From Lumnitzera littorea (Eukaryota; Streptophyta; Magnoliopsida; Myrtales; Combretaceae), in assembly GCA_024138015.1 (NCBI GenBank), contig JAMXBB010000006.1:70631033-70695032 (forward strand): 64,000 nucleotides of DNA, in the 5' to 3' direction. Below are positions 1-11,720 of this stretch, piece after piece. The notes beneath the pieces were generated by a model. The model was not told where the DNA came from. It saw only the letters and a program-made list of their open reading frames with translations, and searched no databases. Each line of letters starts with the position of its first letter. Position 1 is the first letter of the stretch. A program made the position numbers and the translations under genes.

Positions 1-299
1 CAATCTATCGATAGATAGGTTAATTCACTAGCTCTCTTGATTTTAGCCTCCGTGATCAAACAATAAGCACTACCAAGACCATGGTAGCTCTCCATGCACT
101 TGTATGTAGGATATAAAATCAATCAATTTCATCTAAAATTAATCAATTTTCACGCATTTTTTATAATTTTTCACAAGTTGGTTTATTTTGTGCATAAACT
201 CTAAATTCATGTAAAATTAACAAGTTTTTGTTAGTTTTATATATAAATGTAGGTTTTAAAGTTAGAAAAAATTGTGTATTTTGAGCAGTGATCAGTCAC

Positions 300-720
300 C
301 GATGATTCTGTTAAAGAGGGATTTACTATCAACCGCTATGAACTCAATCAGGTATATGATCACATTTTCATCATCCTCCAATTCTATCTTGAGGGTGACT
401 ATGCCTTTCGAGCGCATTGCTTGGTCATTGAAGCCGATTAGGTTATGTTGATAAGGTTTCATCTAAGTTGGTAGCTATTCTCTCATCTGATCACATGCAT
501 GCTTGAAGATGATGTCTACAGAGCTTCCATTGTCCACCATCATGTTCTATACCTTGAACTAGGCAATGCGGGTGTCAATCACCAGGACATCTTGGTGTAG
601 GGTCTCGATCCCTTGAAGATCATTGGTGTTGAAGGAGATCCAACTTACTTTGTAAATACTTCTGCCTTTTAGGGAGATCCCCGAGCTAGAAGGATTCGAT
701 CTGTTACTAGGACGTGGTCC
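300..720 (-). pseudogene. Ty3/gypsy protease remnant (Tat-like lineage), broken
   Basis: Read on the minus strand, this stretch encodes a retroviral-type aspartic protease of a plant Ty3/gypsy element, the enzyme that matures the element's own polyprotein. The active-site motif VDNGSSVDII is visible around 509-537. It is preceded by a typical DVLVIDTRIA strand and followed by an IGF...KGIVTLKIE stretch, as in Tat/Retand-type elements. Several in-frame stops, two of them just before the active site, interrupt it, so it cannot be functional. The matching gag lies at 3600-4870 on the same strand, upstream in element order. Reverse transcriptase would lie to the left of the window. The lineage is inferred from motif style only. 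Confidence 0.72.
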
Positions 721-969
721 TCCTATTATCATATTGATGATATTGTTTGGAGCTTTGTTCCGACATCGGTTATCGTAGTCTTTGCCACCTTAGCAGTCTT
801 CTCCTCTACAGGGGTCGCTCGACTTTAATTGCCGAATTGGCCACAATTCATTCAAAAACCTCTGCTAGATGGCACATTCCAACGCAATCTCTAGCTAATA
901 ACATTCGTCCGTGTGGTGCTCGGCAGCCTTTTCATTTTTTCTGCTTTTTGTTTTCTTTTCGATTTTAAG

Positions 970-3250
970 CACACATGCATCCCCACTTTAATTAATTTAC
1001 ATTGGGGAGCTCTTTACTCCTCAGCTTTTTCACCAAGTAAATGATACAAAACTCTAAGCTCATCACTTACTTTGCTCTTCCCGGCTGTTTCCTTGTTCAA
1101 TATGGCTTTTATGTCAATCGGCCTATTACTTGTTTTGGAAATGAACTCCACATGTGTTTGCATTTAGACTTGGTTAGTTCTGTCTTGGGGTGTGGTTGGC
1201 TCGCTTACTTGGTTGTAGAGTCACGTAAAATCTGCTGTTGCCCATAGTTGTTGCTTGGTAATGAAGTTTCAGTTGCTGCTAGTAAAGCTAGAACTTGTGC
1301 CTTAGTTGCTGTTTGAGTGCAGCTGCTATGCGTGCCTGAAATGGAGAATTGGAGCTACTGTTTTGTTCAAATCAGCAGCAAAATAGTGGCTCACATGCGC
1401 GCTCTGTTCATTTAAGTAAATGGCTACTATTCTCGGCTTGGATAACTAAGATAAGAGGCTACTGTCACGTGGCATTTGGCATGCTTGGTTCTCAGCTAGT
1501 TCGCATGTTGCAGCTGCTGTTAGGATGGAGCTCGGGCATGCTTGGTTCTTAACTGGCGCTGCTATCCATGTTTGCTTGGTTGCTGTTGTGGAATGTTAGA
1601 GTGCCCAAGCTGTTGCAATTTTTCCACGGCCTACTACATTTTAAAGTCTACAGCTGCAGCTGCAAGTTGCTATGTTTCGGCCAGCTGCTGTGGTCTTAGG
1701 CTTAACTTGCAAGTCGATGAAGCGCACACTGAATTCACTAAGAATTGAAGTCCACGGTTGCACTTAAAATAGATCCAAGGCCCTCAAAAATTTGTTGCTA
1801 AATGAAGCCTTAATGGTTTATCATGTGTGCTAGCCTTCACTTGAACAAATGAAGTGGAATTAGGCTATTGGAAGAGGAGCTTGGCTGCTGTTCATTGTGG
1901 ACTCAAGAAGCTGCAGCTGTGAATTGATATTGGAGTGCCTCGGCTGCTATTACAAGGAAGGGGCATGAGCTGCTGTTGAAGTTTGTATGTTGAAGAGCTT
2001 CTCTGCCTTGTTGCTGCTCTCATGGAGTGCTTTAGTTGCCACAAGTTGGGTGTGCGGGTGTCTTGATAGGGCTGAGATGGACTGAATCTTACTGGAATGC
2101 CCTCCTGTTGAGTTCAAATCAACAACTCAATCAGATTCACTACATAAAGGAGGAGCTGCTGATGTTCTAGTTAGATTGGATGTTTCGAGTTATGCAGGCT
2201 GCTTCAGTTGAAGTCTATGCCCTACAATAAAATTAATTAAAATTCTAGAAGTTCAGCTCAATATAAAAAAAAAGAAAGGCAGATTTTTCCTCCCTAAATT
2301 AAGTCTAGAGCTCGGTTTGAATAGGATGGATGTCAGGTAAGCATATGGATATTGCACTTCAAAGATGAAACATGAGCAGCTGATTTTGCTCAGCCCTTGC
2401 TACAATTAATTCTGGTTGAGCGCCATTATGGCGCTCTTAATCAAAATGGGGCTGCTATTGAAGAGAGCCACTTGAGCACTAAATTTGCGGTTCAGGCAGT
2501 CCATGCCACTTGCTATTTGGTTGCTCTACTCTCACAATTCATGCCTATATAACTCGGGGTTGCTGCAATTTTTTTCGCAAGGAGCTGCAGTTCATGTTTG
2601 GTTACATCAGCTACTGGTGTCTAAAGGAGTTCATCAAACTATCATGCATCCAAGTAGAAACAGCTTGTTTGGTGGGTAAGCTCAATTAGTCTAAGAACTT
2701 TGGAATTGCACTTAATCTACTTTGTTGCTTAGATCAAGCTATGAATCTCCCAAGCTAAAGCTGCTGCTATATATTGAATATCGTAGCTGCTCTTTTGTAT
2801 GGATGATTCCTCATCAGCTTGTTTCACGAGCTGCATTGTTTTTAAATTCCAAAGTGCTTGAGTGGCTCAGCTTGGGTACAGCAGATTGGAGGCTCAGCAT
2901 ATGAAGATAGCAACTTAGTTTCAATATACAGCAGGGACTGATTTAGCTAGTAAATTTCAGTAACCGTCAGGACATATTAATGAAGGATGCCACTTGGTAG
3001 AATAGAGAAGTGAACTGCTGTCCTGTTTGGTACTTCTGCTTGGTGTCATAAGAGAGCTGCTGCACATTGGATTGAACTGGGAGTTTGGTCTATGCCAAGT
3101 TGGATGCTACTACTGTGATGCTCAGTTTCAGCTGGTGTCCTCTGTTAGTTGTTTAACTTCGGTTCAAAGAGTTGCTGCAACTGAGACATGATTGTAGTGC
3201 ACAATTCATATGTGGTCCAAAAAGGAGACATACTTATAAACACATGCAAA
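970..3250. other. Non-coding segment separating gag and protease of the minus-strand gypsy remnant
   Basis: About 2.3 kb rich in GCTGC, CTTGG and AGCTGCTG words, with only short ORFs that resemble no family I know. It separates gag (3600-4870) from protease (300-720), which lie much closer together in intact elements, so it is probably an insertion or a non-coding block of a second element. Its word use recalls the TCGG/GCTTGG-rich DNA at 40200-42100 and 50200-54600, but I could not align them by eye. A 14-bp word, gcatgcttggttct, occurs twice (near 1479 and 1537). Confidence 0.35.
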
Positions 3251-3599
3251 TCATTTCGAGCTAACATTTGATCCTTTTTCATTATTTATGCATGATTGAT
3301 TTAAAAGCATACATTTTATTGATTTTCGAGTCAAATCCACAACAAAATACATACATGTGTTGTATTTAAATGGGGACAAATGTGCAATATCACCTTGTGG
3401 TACTTGGCAATACTTGCCGTCATCACAGCATGTAGACTTGGTTTTCAACTCCCAGGCTTCGAAAGTAACCCGAGGTTTTTGGACCTCCATAATGATATCC
3501 CCTACTGACTTGGCAGGGGGGATTTTGGGGTGGTATGTTGATCATACTTTGGTATGGGATCAGGTCTCTTCCGGTCGAGCCTCAGTTATCGACTCTGGG

Positions 3600-4260
3600 G
3601 CTTAAGCGGTTTTTTACCAATACCTTTTCCCTTTCTCTTTCTTTGCCTTTGTCCAACCTTTTCAGGTTGGCCTCACATCGACGTAGATGTTGTCTTCCTG
3701 ATCAATGTACCTTTGAGCTTCCTTCTAGAATCCAGCCAAGGTGGTCAACTTGCTCCTTGTTATTGACATGAAGAAATCACCATTGGGATCAACCCCTAGG
3801 TTTTGTTAAATCGATCGATGAATGACCGAAAGGACTCTCCTCTTCGTTGTCGAAAAAGATAAAGGGACGATTTATCCTTTGGAATGGGTTTACATGCCTG
3901 GAAGTGGAGGATGAACTTTTTGTCAGGTCCTCAAAGATGAGATTGAATTCCTTAGCAAGTGGTTGAACTACGTTTCCGCAGCTTGCGGAGAGTACCTAGA
4001 AAGGCCTTGCATCGCACTCCGTCACTAAGTCTATGTATGTCCATCAAAGTCCAAAAGTGCATCAAATGGTCTTCTAGGTCCATCGTCCCGTCATATGGTT
4101 CGAATGTAGGGAGTTTCTTACTGTTTGGGAGCAACTGCACCTGGATCTCTTGAGTGAATGGATTTTTGCTATCTGTGGTTTGAAGCCGCAGCCTTCGTCT
4201 TTCCACTCCCAAAGTTATTCGACTTCCTTCTAGTGACTAAATCTGATAAACAATCATAAT
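3600..4260 (-). pseudogene. Ty3/gypsy gag core (Retrotrans_gag), degenerate
   Basis: The minus strand encodes the capsid part of a plant Ty3/gypsy Gag. An open piece at 3952-4212 carries PFTQEIQVQLLP and YDGTMDLEDHLMHF, followed by the usual cysteine and LR.L pattern. Further downstream on the same strand come SFRSFIDRFNK (about 3795-3830) and, in another frame, KEAQRYIDQEDN (about 3690-3725). These are the characteristic blocks of Gag in Tat/Retand-type elements. Frameshifts and stops split them, so this is a fossil. Gag would package the element RNA in cytoplasmic particles. Together with 300-720 it defines one minus-strand element cut off at the left window edge. Confidence 0.75.
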
Positions 4261-4539
4261 TAACACTCTTGATGGGATGATCCACCTAATGAGTTCTCTC
4301 TCTCTCCTCAGGTTATGTCTTACAGGCAGAGCTATGTTGCCTTTAAGCCTTACCTTGGTCGTCAACTTGGTTACGCTTATCCCTAGCCTAGTTAGGGCTC
4401 TTCTCTCATTCGGTATGCTTCATTGGCCGGCTACGGTTTGGCGATTAGATGCTGAGCTTCAAGAGTTGGAGCTGTTAAGAGTCTTCGCTATCTTCGTGGG
4501 AAGCAGGGACCCCTGGCGTCGGAGCCCATCTTCTGTACA

Positions 4540-4870
4540 TCTGCGTCCTAAATGCCTCATTCTACTTCTGGAGCAATTCATTTTGTTTGGCCACTTGAGC
4601 ATTCAAAGCTTGGAGGTCATGGTTTTGGGCAATTAGTTTCTCCACCAGCTCGGTCAAGTGGGCAATCTAAGGGTTTTGAGTGTGATTGCCTAGTTGCTTC
4701 AATTGCCTTGATTGCTTCCTACGATTGCCACAATGGTATTTTCGTTTCCGCCTAGGACCTCCTTATCCCTAGCTTCCGTTTCCTTCCCAATGTCAGTGAC
4801 TTGGCTTCCAACAAGCTCAACTGCCTTAATGGCCAAGTTCTTATTGCGTAGACTCGGTAGGTCTTACCAT
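4540..4870 (-). pseudogene. N-terminal coiled-coil part of the same Gag, degenerate
   Basis: The minus strand reads LTELVEKLIAQNHDLQALNA and then QVAKQNELLQ at about 4540-4650, a leucine/glutamine-rich heptad pattern typical of the coiled coil before the capsid domain in Tat-type Gag. Immediately upstream, in another frame, is ELVGSQVTDIGKETEARDKE (about 4740-4850). It joins the gag core at 3600-4260 and has lost its frame in at least one place. Upstream of it (4880-5030) I see no further coding match. Confidence 0.5.
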
Positions 4871-5035
4871 CTTTTCACCCCTAATTTCTTGATTCAAGGT
4901 GCAGAAAAAACCTCCAACCTTGAATCGCAAGTCTCCAGAGATTGTGCTAAATATTGTCGTCTTAAATTTACTAGTAGTGATTTTGTGTTGAGCCTAAGAG
5001 ATAAGCTTGGTTCTAAAAAAAAAAAAAAAAAGTAA

Positions 5036-8000
5036 AAATAAAAAAATAAAGGTTAATGGGCATTAAAAGATTATCTGACATAATTACTTCGATACTTAAG
5101 TTATCAAATCCATGGAATTAACGAAAAAAAAATAAGTGAAAAGATACGTGCATATACGTAAACTGTCTTACTTATTAAGTTTTCCATTATTTATAAACTT
5201 TATAAGAAATATTTTCTTTAAATATACATTTTATCCAAATAAGTAAGTATATCTTTTAAAAAGATATATTCCCAAATAGAAAAATGATGAGGTTATAGTG
5301 CTCTCCGATGCTTGAAGTTTAGGCCTATTAAATAGACAACCAAGGTTTGAGGTCGGCCATGGTATGGACACCTTAAGCCTAATTATGGTATCCTGAGGTC
5401 CCAAACCATTTGAGCTGAAGTCCTACGGTTGGTTGAGGTCGGTTTGTCCATGATTGATCTTTCTTGATCAAGGTTTAGGTTTTCTTAAAATAGTCATGCG
5501 ATCAGATCGGTCGGCCTGTGACACGTAAAGGTCGAAATAGGCCTTAGGAGCTCATAACTGAAAATTGTCCATCAATAAATTTGAAAGCTGCCATATAAAT
5601 CTATATTGGGTTATAGTAACAAATTTTGACATGTGCTTAATGTTGGTAGGAAAAAATCTGTCCAAACTTGAAAAAAGAAGTCTAGCGGTTCCGCAAAAGG
5701 GAGGACAATGCAGTGGTAGATAAATGCAGTAGTCGAAATTTTTAGTTAGGGCCAACAAATAACATTAATGTTGAACTCAAATTTTGGCGCAAATTACCGA
5801 GTAACTTCATTTTGATGTCTGCACCTCCATTTTTTGACAATTCAATTGATATGTTAGTAATACTTTTAAAATTAAAATTTCAGCTGAGAAGTTACTGAAA
5901 ATTTGTAGGATTATTTCTCTCCGGTTCCTGGAATTTAGCATAGAATAACTATCCCTTCTCTTGTGCTCCTGGCAGCATATCCGCGTATATGAATAATACT
6001 ATCACGACAAAGTCTTCTTCCGATAATCTAAAGCAAGTTCAGCTTGTTATGGCACAATATGATGGAGTAATTTATAATTTGGTCTTTGTTGCTTATGAAA
6101 GATATTGCACTAGTGGAAGGGTACGGTATTTATGGTATCTACAATTTTTTGTCCCATTCTCTTTCTTGATTACTCCAAGTGATCATTCTTCCCTCATCTT
6201 TTCTTATTCTTTTTTCTTTGTCCCTAATTTGTTGTTAAAAAGATAATATACTGTACACGATCCTTTTAGTCTTTACTGCATCTACTATACGTATTTGTAA
6301 TATTGTCAACGCAACAGTTGGTTATATTTAATGAATTTACGTACTGCCTAGCTGGAATCAAATAGAAAAAGATTAGTATTTACGCGTTCGTCGTACAATT
6401 ATGAGTTACTAATAGAAAATGAATGTTTTATATCTTCTTTTCATATACTACTAATAACAGGTATTGTGATGTGCTCAATAGCAGAGCTAGACTTTTCTTG
6501 GAGGAGGGCAAGACTAATTTTCTTACGAAGAAAATAAAAGGTAAATATAAAAAATAATATTGAGAAAATATTTCTCTATCTAAGCTAATTAAGCTTCAAT
6601 ATAATTTTTATATCTAATCGATGAGATAACTATTTTATCTTTTTTACACACCTAAATACTAGAATTTTCAGTGTAAACAGTATCGGATAAGGTACGGCTT
6701 AAATTGTTAGCATGCGGTTTGATATTGCTAAACCAAGTATCTAAGACTTGATTGCTCTTTCAAAAGATTTATAAAAGCAGGATGGTGTAGTGTGAAATTA
6801 AACAGCTCCCTTGCACATTGATTACATTGTTGAATTTGCAATTTGCTGTTTATAGTGACCGTTATTTTTACATTGAATTAGTGCCCAAGTTTTGGAGAAT
6901 TTGTGAGTTATATGTTTTCTATAAATGTAATCTTTCGATTGGAGCAGTCACGTAACAATGTGAGAATGTTATCTAAAGAGATAATTATGTGAGAATAGGA
7001 CAAGAAAAAAGAAACAAAAGATTTTAGTATCCCAAATGCATAAATGACAGATAATGCAACTTTAGAGAACCTCGAATGTTTATCTTATAGCTTGAGCAAA
7101 TAAGATCGGTTTTTTACCAGAATTATTTATTTGATCTTAAAAAGTAGAGTTTTTACAAAACAACATTATTTCTCAATTATCTCTAAGAGTTGCAATTGAT
7201 CAGTAAAGACTTGATATTTATAAACTCTTGGGCAAGACTGTATCTTTTAGATCATCTAAATAGTCAATAAATGGAATGAAACTTACTCAATTCATTATTA
7301 TCTTGAACGAGCAAGCAAATAGATCCAAGACCTATAGCCTTTCTCATAAGTGTTAAGCCTACTTTAAAAAAGTTGGATGTAAATAAACCGATCTAATAAT
7401 ATCTATTCCGAGCCCACCAAACTGATTCTCTCTAAATCATCCCAAAATAAATCAAACTCCTTAAATCATATCACTTAGTTTAAAGAGTCAAACCTAAATA
7501 AAGAGTAAGTTTAACCCAATATCTAATATGCCAATTTTAACCCTCTACATTTCTCATGGACTTTTCCTCAAGCAATCACATACCTGATGAGTAATAATAT
7601 TCATTTTAAAGGAATTAGAGAAAGACATTAACATAAACAACTGATTCAGCAGCACCTATTAGACTTCGGCAATTAACATAAACAAATATAATTGCATTTT
7701 TTTTCTCTTCATTATCCCCTTTATATTTTTAAGAATCAACATAATTCTAATATTGAACATTTCCAAAGTTGCATTTGGCATCTACGGGATCCCATGTCAT
7801 AAAATCACGGCCTTATAATGGAGGTAACAAATTTGAAAGTTAGCTGCGAAAAAGACTTGCGATATTATAAGTTCAAGGAGCATAAATTCATACTTCGAAG
7901 GCATATATACTGACTTTTAACGGGGCCTTCAATACATAAGGGAAGTAGATTTGCAGGATTCTTATTCGAAATAATCTAATTTAGTACGATAAAAGACATT

Positions 8001-8168
8001 TTATTCCGTGGAATTTGTTTCTATATATATACATATAAAATTCCCGATGAATGATTTGCCACATCCTAATAATGACTCCCAAGTCCCTGTAAACGATATT
8101 TGCTTGTACTCTTTTGTCATAAAACTTCTCCATTAAGCCTCCAAGGAATTATAAAGTGAATAGAAGCC
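5036..8168. other. Intergenic flank 3' of the SEC14 gene; no gene seen
   Basis: It begins with a poly-A-rich tract (about 5013-5050). The GC-richer part at 5300-5560, with repeated TTGAGGTCGG words, may be a scrap of the LTR or leader of the gypsy remnant to its left. ORFs at 5989-6246 and elsewhere are short, AT-rich and match nothing I recognise. The last few hundred bases before 8168 hold the 3' untranslated region of the SEC14 gene; its end is not determined. Confidence 0.5.
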
Positions 8169-11100
8169 TCATTGCCCGGACTGAGGAATTTCACCATCCT
8201 GAATGGGAACTAGTGGCAATTTACCACCATAAACATCTGGTAGCTGGCTCTCGTCAATGTCCTTAAGGAGAGTCGCTTTCAGTTTCCTGTTTTCGACAAA
8301 GGAGATCTGAGGGACACAGCACATTTGAGTGAGTGTCACGATAGCAAACAGAGACAGACTTCCTACATAAAATACTTTCCATATTATATTGACTTCTACT
8401 TGCAGGTCAAGTAACACATAAAAATATAATGTCAAGTTTGAGGAGGATACTGATTTGCAGATTGCCATGATGCGTTACTCCATACTATTTTTTCATAAAC
8501 TAAGCAACAAGCAATTTCTTTTATTATTTTACACGGCTAAAACAAAGTCTATTGCAGGTAGCAGACAACATTCTACACTATGAGAGAATTATTCTGTGTA
8601 AATACCTTCTTCTTAGTATTGTTGTCAATGAAAGGGTAAACCATCTTCCACACAGTCATAAAAATGTAGGGTGCATGGACTAGAAGTAACTTGCCTAGCC
8701 TCTCAGGGTAGCAATCCTGCAATCAAAGAGACAAATGATTATAGCTCCACTTCGTTGACTAAACTCAAGCCTGAGATGCACATTTCCAACGAAGACCAGC
8801 ACATGGAAGGAGGAAATACTTAACAAGAGAAAAAACATTGATTGAAGGCAGTTACAATATAGACTGTTGTTTTAATGAATTAGAAACAAAAGAATTAACC
8901 ACCGCTAGAAGAGCTGTAAATGATAGGTTATTGAACCTGTAAGATTGACAAAGCTGCCAAGTATCCACGAATGTCACTGCAGGAGTATCCCCATCCTTCA
9001 AGATCACCTATGCAAGTAAATTTCTCCTTTCCTTGAGGCATTCTGGAATATAAGTAATTACAAAACCCATTATTTACTTAATGAGAAGAAAAAGCCACAT
9101 TTTAAATTTTGGAGCCCAGATTTTGGTTTACAAATCTCAAGTGAGATGCTATATCCAAAAGAGATGTTTTTTGTTGAATGTAAATAATGAATGCATCTAA
9201 GAATATTACTTATTAGATCCAAATGCACTTTTCTTTTTTTCCCTTTTTCTTTCTTTTTGTTCATTACACCTTAGTAGGAAAACAAGCCAAGAAGTTAAAC
9301 TTACTGATAAGTCAAAGAATGGGTTACCTGGCACATATCTTATCCAGAGAGTAGACTACCAAACCTGCAATCAGTTGATGTACGTCAGATATAGCTGAAG
9401 GCAAGTACATTTGTGCAAGTAAGGTTTGCGATTGTAAGTGGAATCTCAGTTTTTCAATAAGTCAGATTGCTCTGCCAGCCAGAGTTGTAGTTGGAAGTCC
9501 AGATGGGTCAAAAACTAAAGCAGTACAAACTTACGTTTGAACTCATCCATTGTTTCTTTAGTTGTAGGGACATGTCTACCACCAAAGACAAGAAGTACTG
9601 GGCAGCCTTGCTTATCATGACCTTGCATGAACACCTTGTTTTGGGCTAGTTGATCAGTTATTTCCGATGTAGATATATAGCCATCAGGAATAAAAGAATG
9701 TCTCCATTTGAGGTATTTCAGAAACATATTTGATGCCTTCTCTATGTCTAGATCACGAGCATGCAAGAATCTACGTAACATAAAATCATCAGTTTCCTGC
9801 ATTAAGTGGAAATGTCAAAGCAGTATAGACTTTTAAGTTCACAATCTAAAACCTCTGTACAAAGCAAAATTTCTATAATCTCAGATCTGGTACCAAATAT
9901 TGACGAAAAAATCAATTTACGTCCTCAAGATTAAATTTGCTTAATGTTCACTTTCCACTATTGCTCCCTCAATGAACTCCCTCGCTGAAGTGGCAGTTTC
10001 AACTGTTAAGGCATAGTCAATTATCTTAGTAGACCTTGCCAATCGGACAAAAACTCCTTATGGCCATATGGTGTCTCTCATCCACCAATCACATGTTTCC
10101 ATGTATGATTAAGGTAGATTAGTATTAAACATTCATCTTACATGATAATATGTGATTAACAAGTATACATAGTGAGTGGAGGTAAGAAGTTTCATCCTTG
10201 TCAATCATTTTCTTTTAGCAACAACAATTGCATTATGTCGTTGACATGAATCCTTTGATGTCATGTTCAATCTTGTATGTTATATACCAATTTTCCTAAA
10301 ATATACTAGGCTGTCATTTCGCTGGAAAAAGCATTAGTCTTTGATAACTATAAATGATTCTTAAATATTGCAAGTTCAAAAGTGTGCTTACATTACCCCT
10401 CCAAAAACTCATTCAGCAGTATCAAAAAAATTCTCTTTCAAGTTGAACTAAGTGTGTTTGAATTACAACACGACAAACTTGTTCTGCAACATCAAAGACC
10501 CTTTCTTCCAGGTTAACTTGTTTACATTGTAACCAATAAACTTATAAAACACACGAGATTTTACAAGTTTAAGCTCTTACGGGCTAAATTTAACATGTTA
10601 ACAAAGTAAGAAGTTCTAGGACATGTTACCAAAGTAAAAAGTTCTAGGTTTAAACCCTACGTACTCATCTAATTCCTGTTTAACTAAATGATGGCTTCAA
10701 TCAGCTTAGACTTTTAGATCAGTTCATCGTGAAGCTAAATTTAACGACGCAATCTGCAGGGAACTTCTTCTTATCAAGGCTTGGTGAACGATGTGAGATA
10801 ATTCTCCAGCCACCTAGAACATGAGACATCTCTTTTCGGGCCCATAAAGCAAGTATGCGCACCAAGAGAGTAGGGCATCATGTTTTGAGTGGTTGGGGCA
10901 TTGGCTAATCTTGGTGCCAAAATACTTTTTATGGACCAGTACACTTGTATGGACGTGGTAAAACAAACGCTGACCGTTAGTGATTTATACACCGTCACGC
11001 TGAGAACCTTTTTGGCCTTGTCTGCGCGTTGTCTATCACAGAAGTACATTTCCGATTGCATATACAAACTAAACATTACACTAGCTAATCTCGTTCAAAT

Positions 11101-11435
11101 CAGAACCAGTACACTTCCTCTCAGTCCGGGAATAAAACTCCGAATACTAAGAGGTATACAACCCAAGATCTAAGGGAAAAAGCACAATCTTGACAATAGC
11201 GAGTGCAATCTACGCGCTGCAGTATATAGGAAGCTAAATAAATCAAAATAAACGAGGAGTTTACAAAATTTTAAAGGGAAAAAGGGAATTGAGCAAAAGG
11301 TACCTTAGAAGAAGGATCTTCTCTCTCCACAATAGCACGCATGATTCCTATCTTGCTTTTCTCAACCTCCTTGATCTCCGACGAGGTCGTCTCTTCTTCT
11401 TCAGCTGAACTCGAACTGTCATATTTGTACTCCAT
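8169..11435 (-). CDS. SEC14-like CRAL-TRIO lipid-transfer protein, six exons
   Basis: Splicing by eye gives exons 11435-11304, 9796-9535, 9364-9328, 9042-8937, 8716-8606 and 8306-8169. Every intron is GT-AG, phases agree, and the product is about 261 residues. Residues 45-80 (MLRRFLHARDLDIEKA) form the CRAL-TRIO N-terminal helices. The lipid-binding fold follows, with QGCPVLLVFGGRH, LDKICARMP, DLEGWGYS..DIRGYLAALS, DCYPERLGKLLLVH, YPFIDNNTKKK and ESQLPDVYGGKLPLVPIQ. Proteins of this short class lack GOLD and nodulin domains and are thought to bind and exchange phosphatidylinositol or related lipids at membranes; the ligand here is not shown. The acidic, serine-rich N-terminus is variable in the family. 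An in-frame ATG at 11489 would add 18 residues; I prefer 11435 because the length then fits the family. The third exon is only 37 bases. No stop or frameshift, so it is probably functional. Confidence 0.92.
9797..11303 (-). other. Intron 1 of the SEC14-like gene (1.5 kb)
   Basis: The donor follows the Lys codon ending at 11304 and the acceptor precedes the Glu codon at 9796, so the intron is phase 0. It is much longer than the other four (about 170, 285, 220 and 299 bases). ORFs within it on either strand match nothing. A long first intron is common in plant genes and may hold regulatory sequence, but no specific site is evident. Confidence 0.8.
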
Positions 11436-11710
11436 TCGCTCTCTTTGACTCCCACTTTCTCTCTCTAAAGCATATGCCGAGTTGCTCAATTGAATGAAAA
11501 ATGAAGAGAGAAACAGAGCTTAAAAAACCGAAGAATTTAAGTAATGGGGTACGACTAAAAGCAGGACTTAAATGCACGCAGTTGAGGTGGTGGTGGCCAA
11601 CGCCAACTATTTTGTTTGTTAGACGTCCTTGGCCTGTTAGTTATTCCTTTATTATTTCCCCTGTCTTATCCAGACAAAAATGTCAAAAAAAATACATCGT
11701 TTTTCGTTAG

Positions 11711-11720
11711 CCTTATAAGT
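11711..11720 (-). promoter_or_regulatory. Possible TATA element of the SEC14-like gene
   Basis: The minus strand reads acttataagg here, about 280 bases upstream of the ATG at 11435. It is the best TATA-like word between the gene and 11760. The distance leaves room for a 5' untranslated region, but nothing else confirms it. Confidence 0.2.

Noticed and set aside
10774..11173. Overlapping ORFs of 94 and 100 codons on opposite strands
   Set aside because: They lie in intron 1 of the SEC14-like gene and match nothing known.
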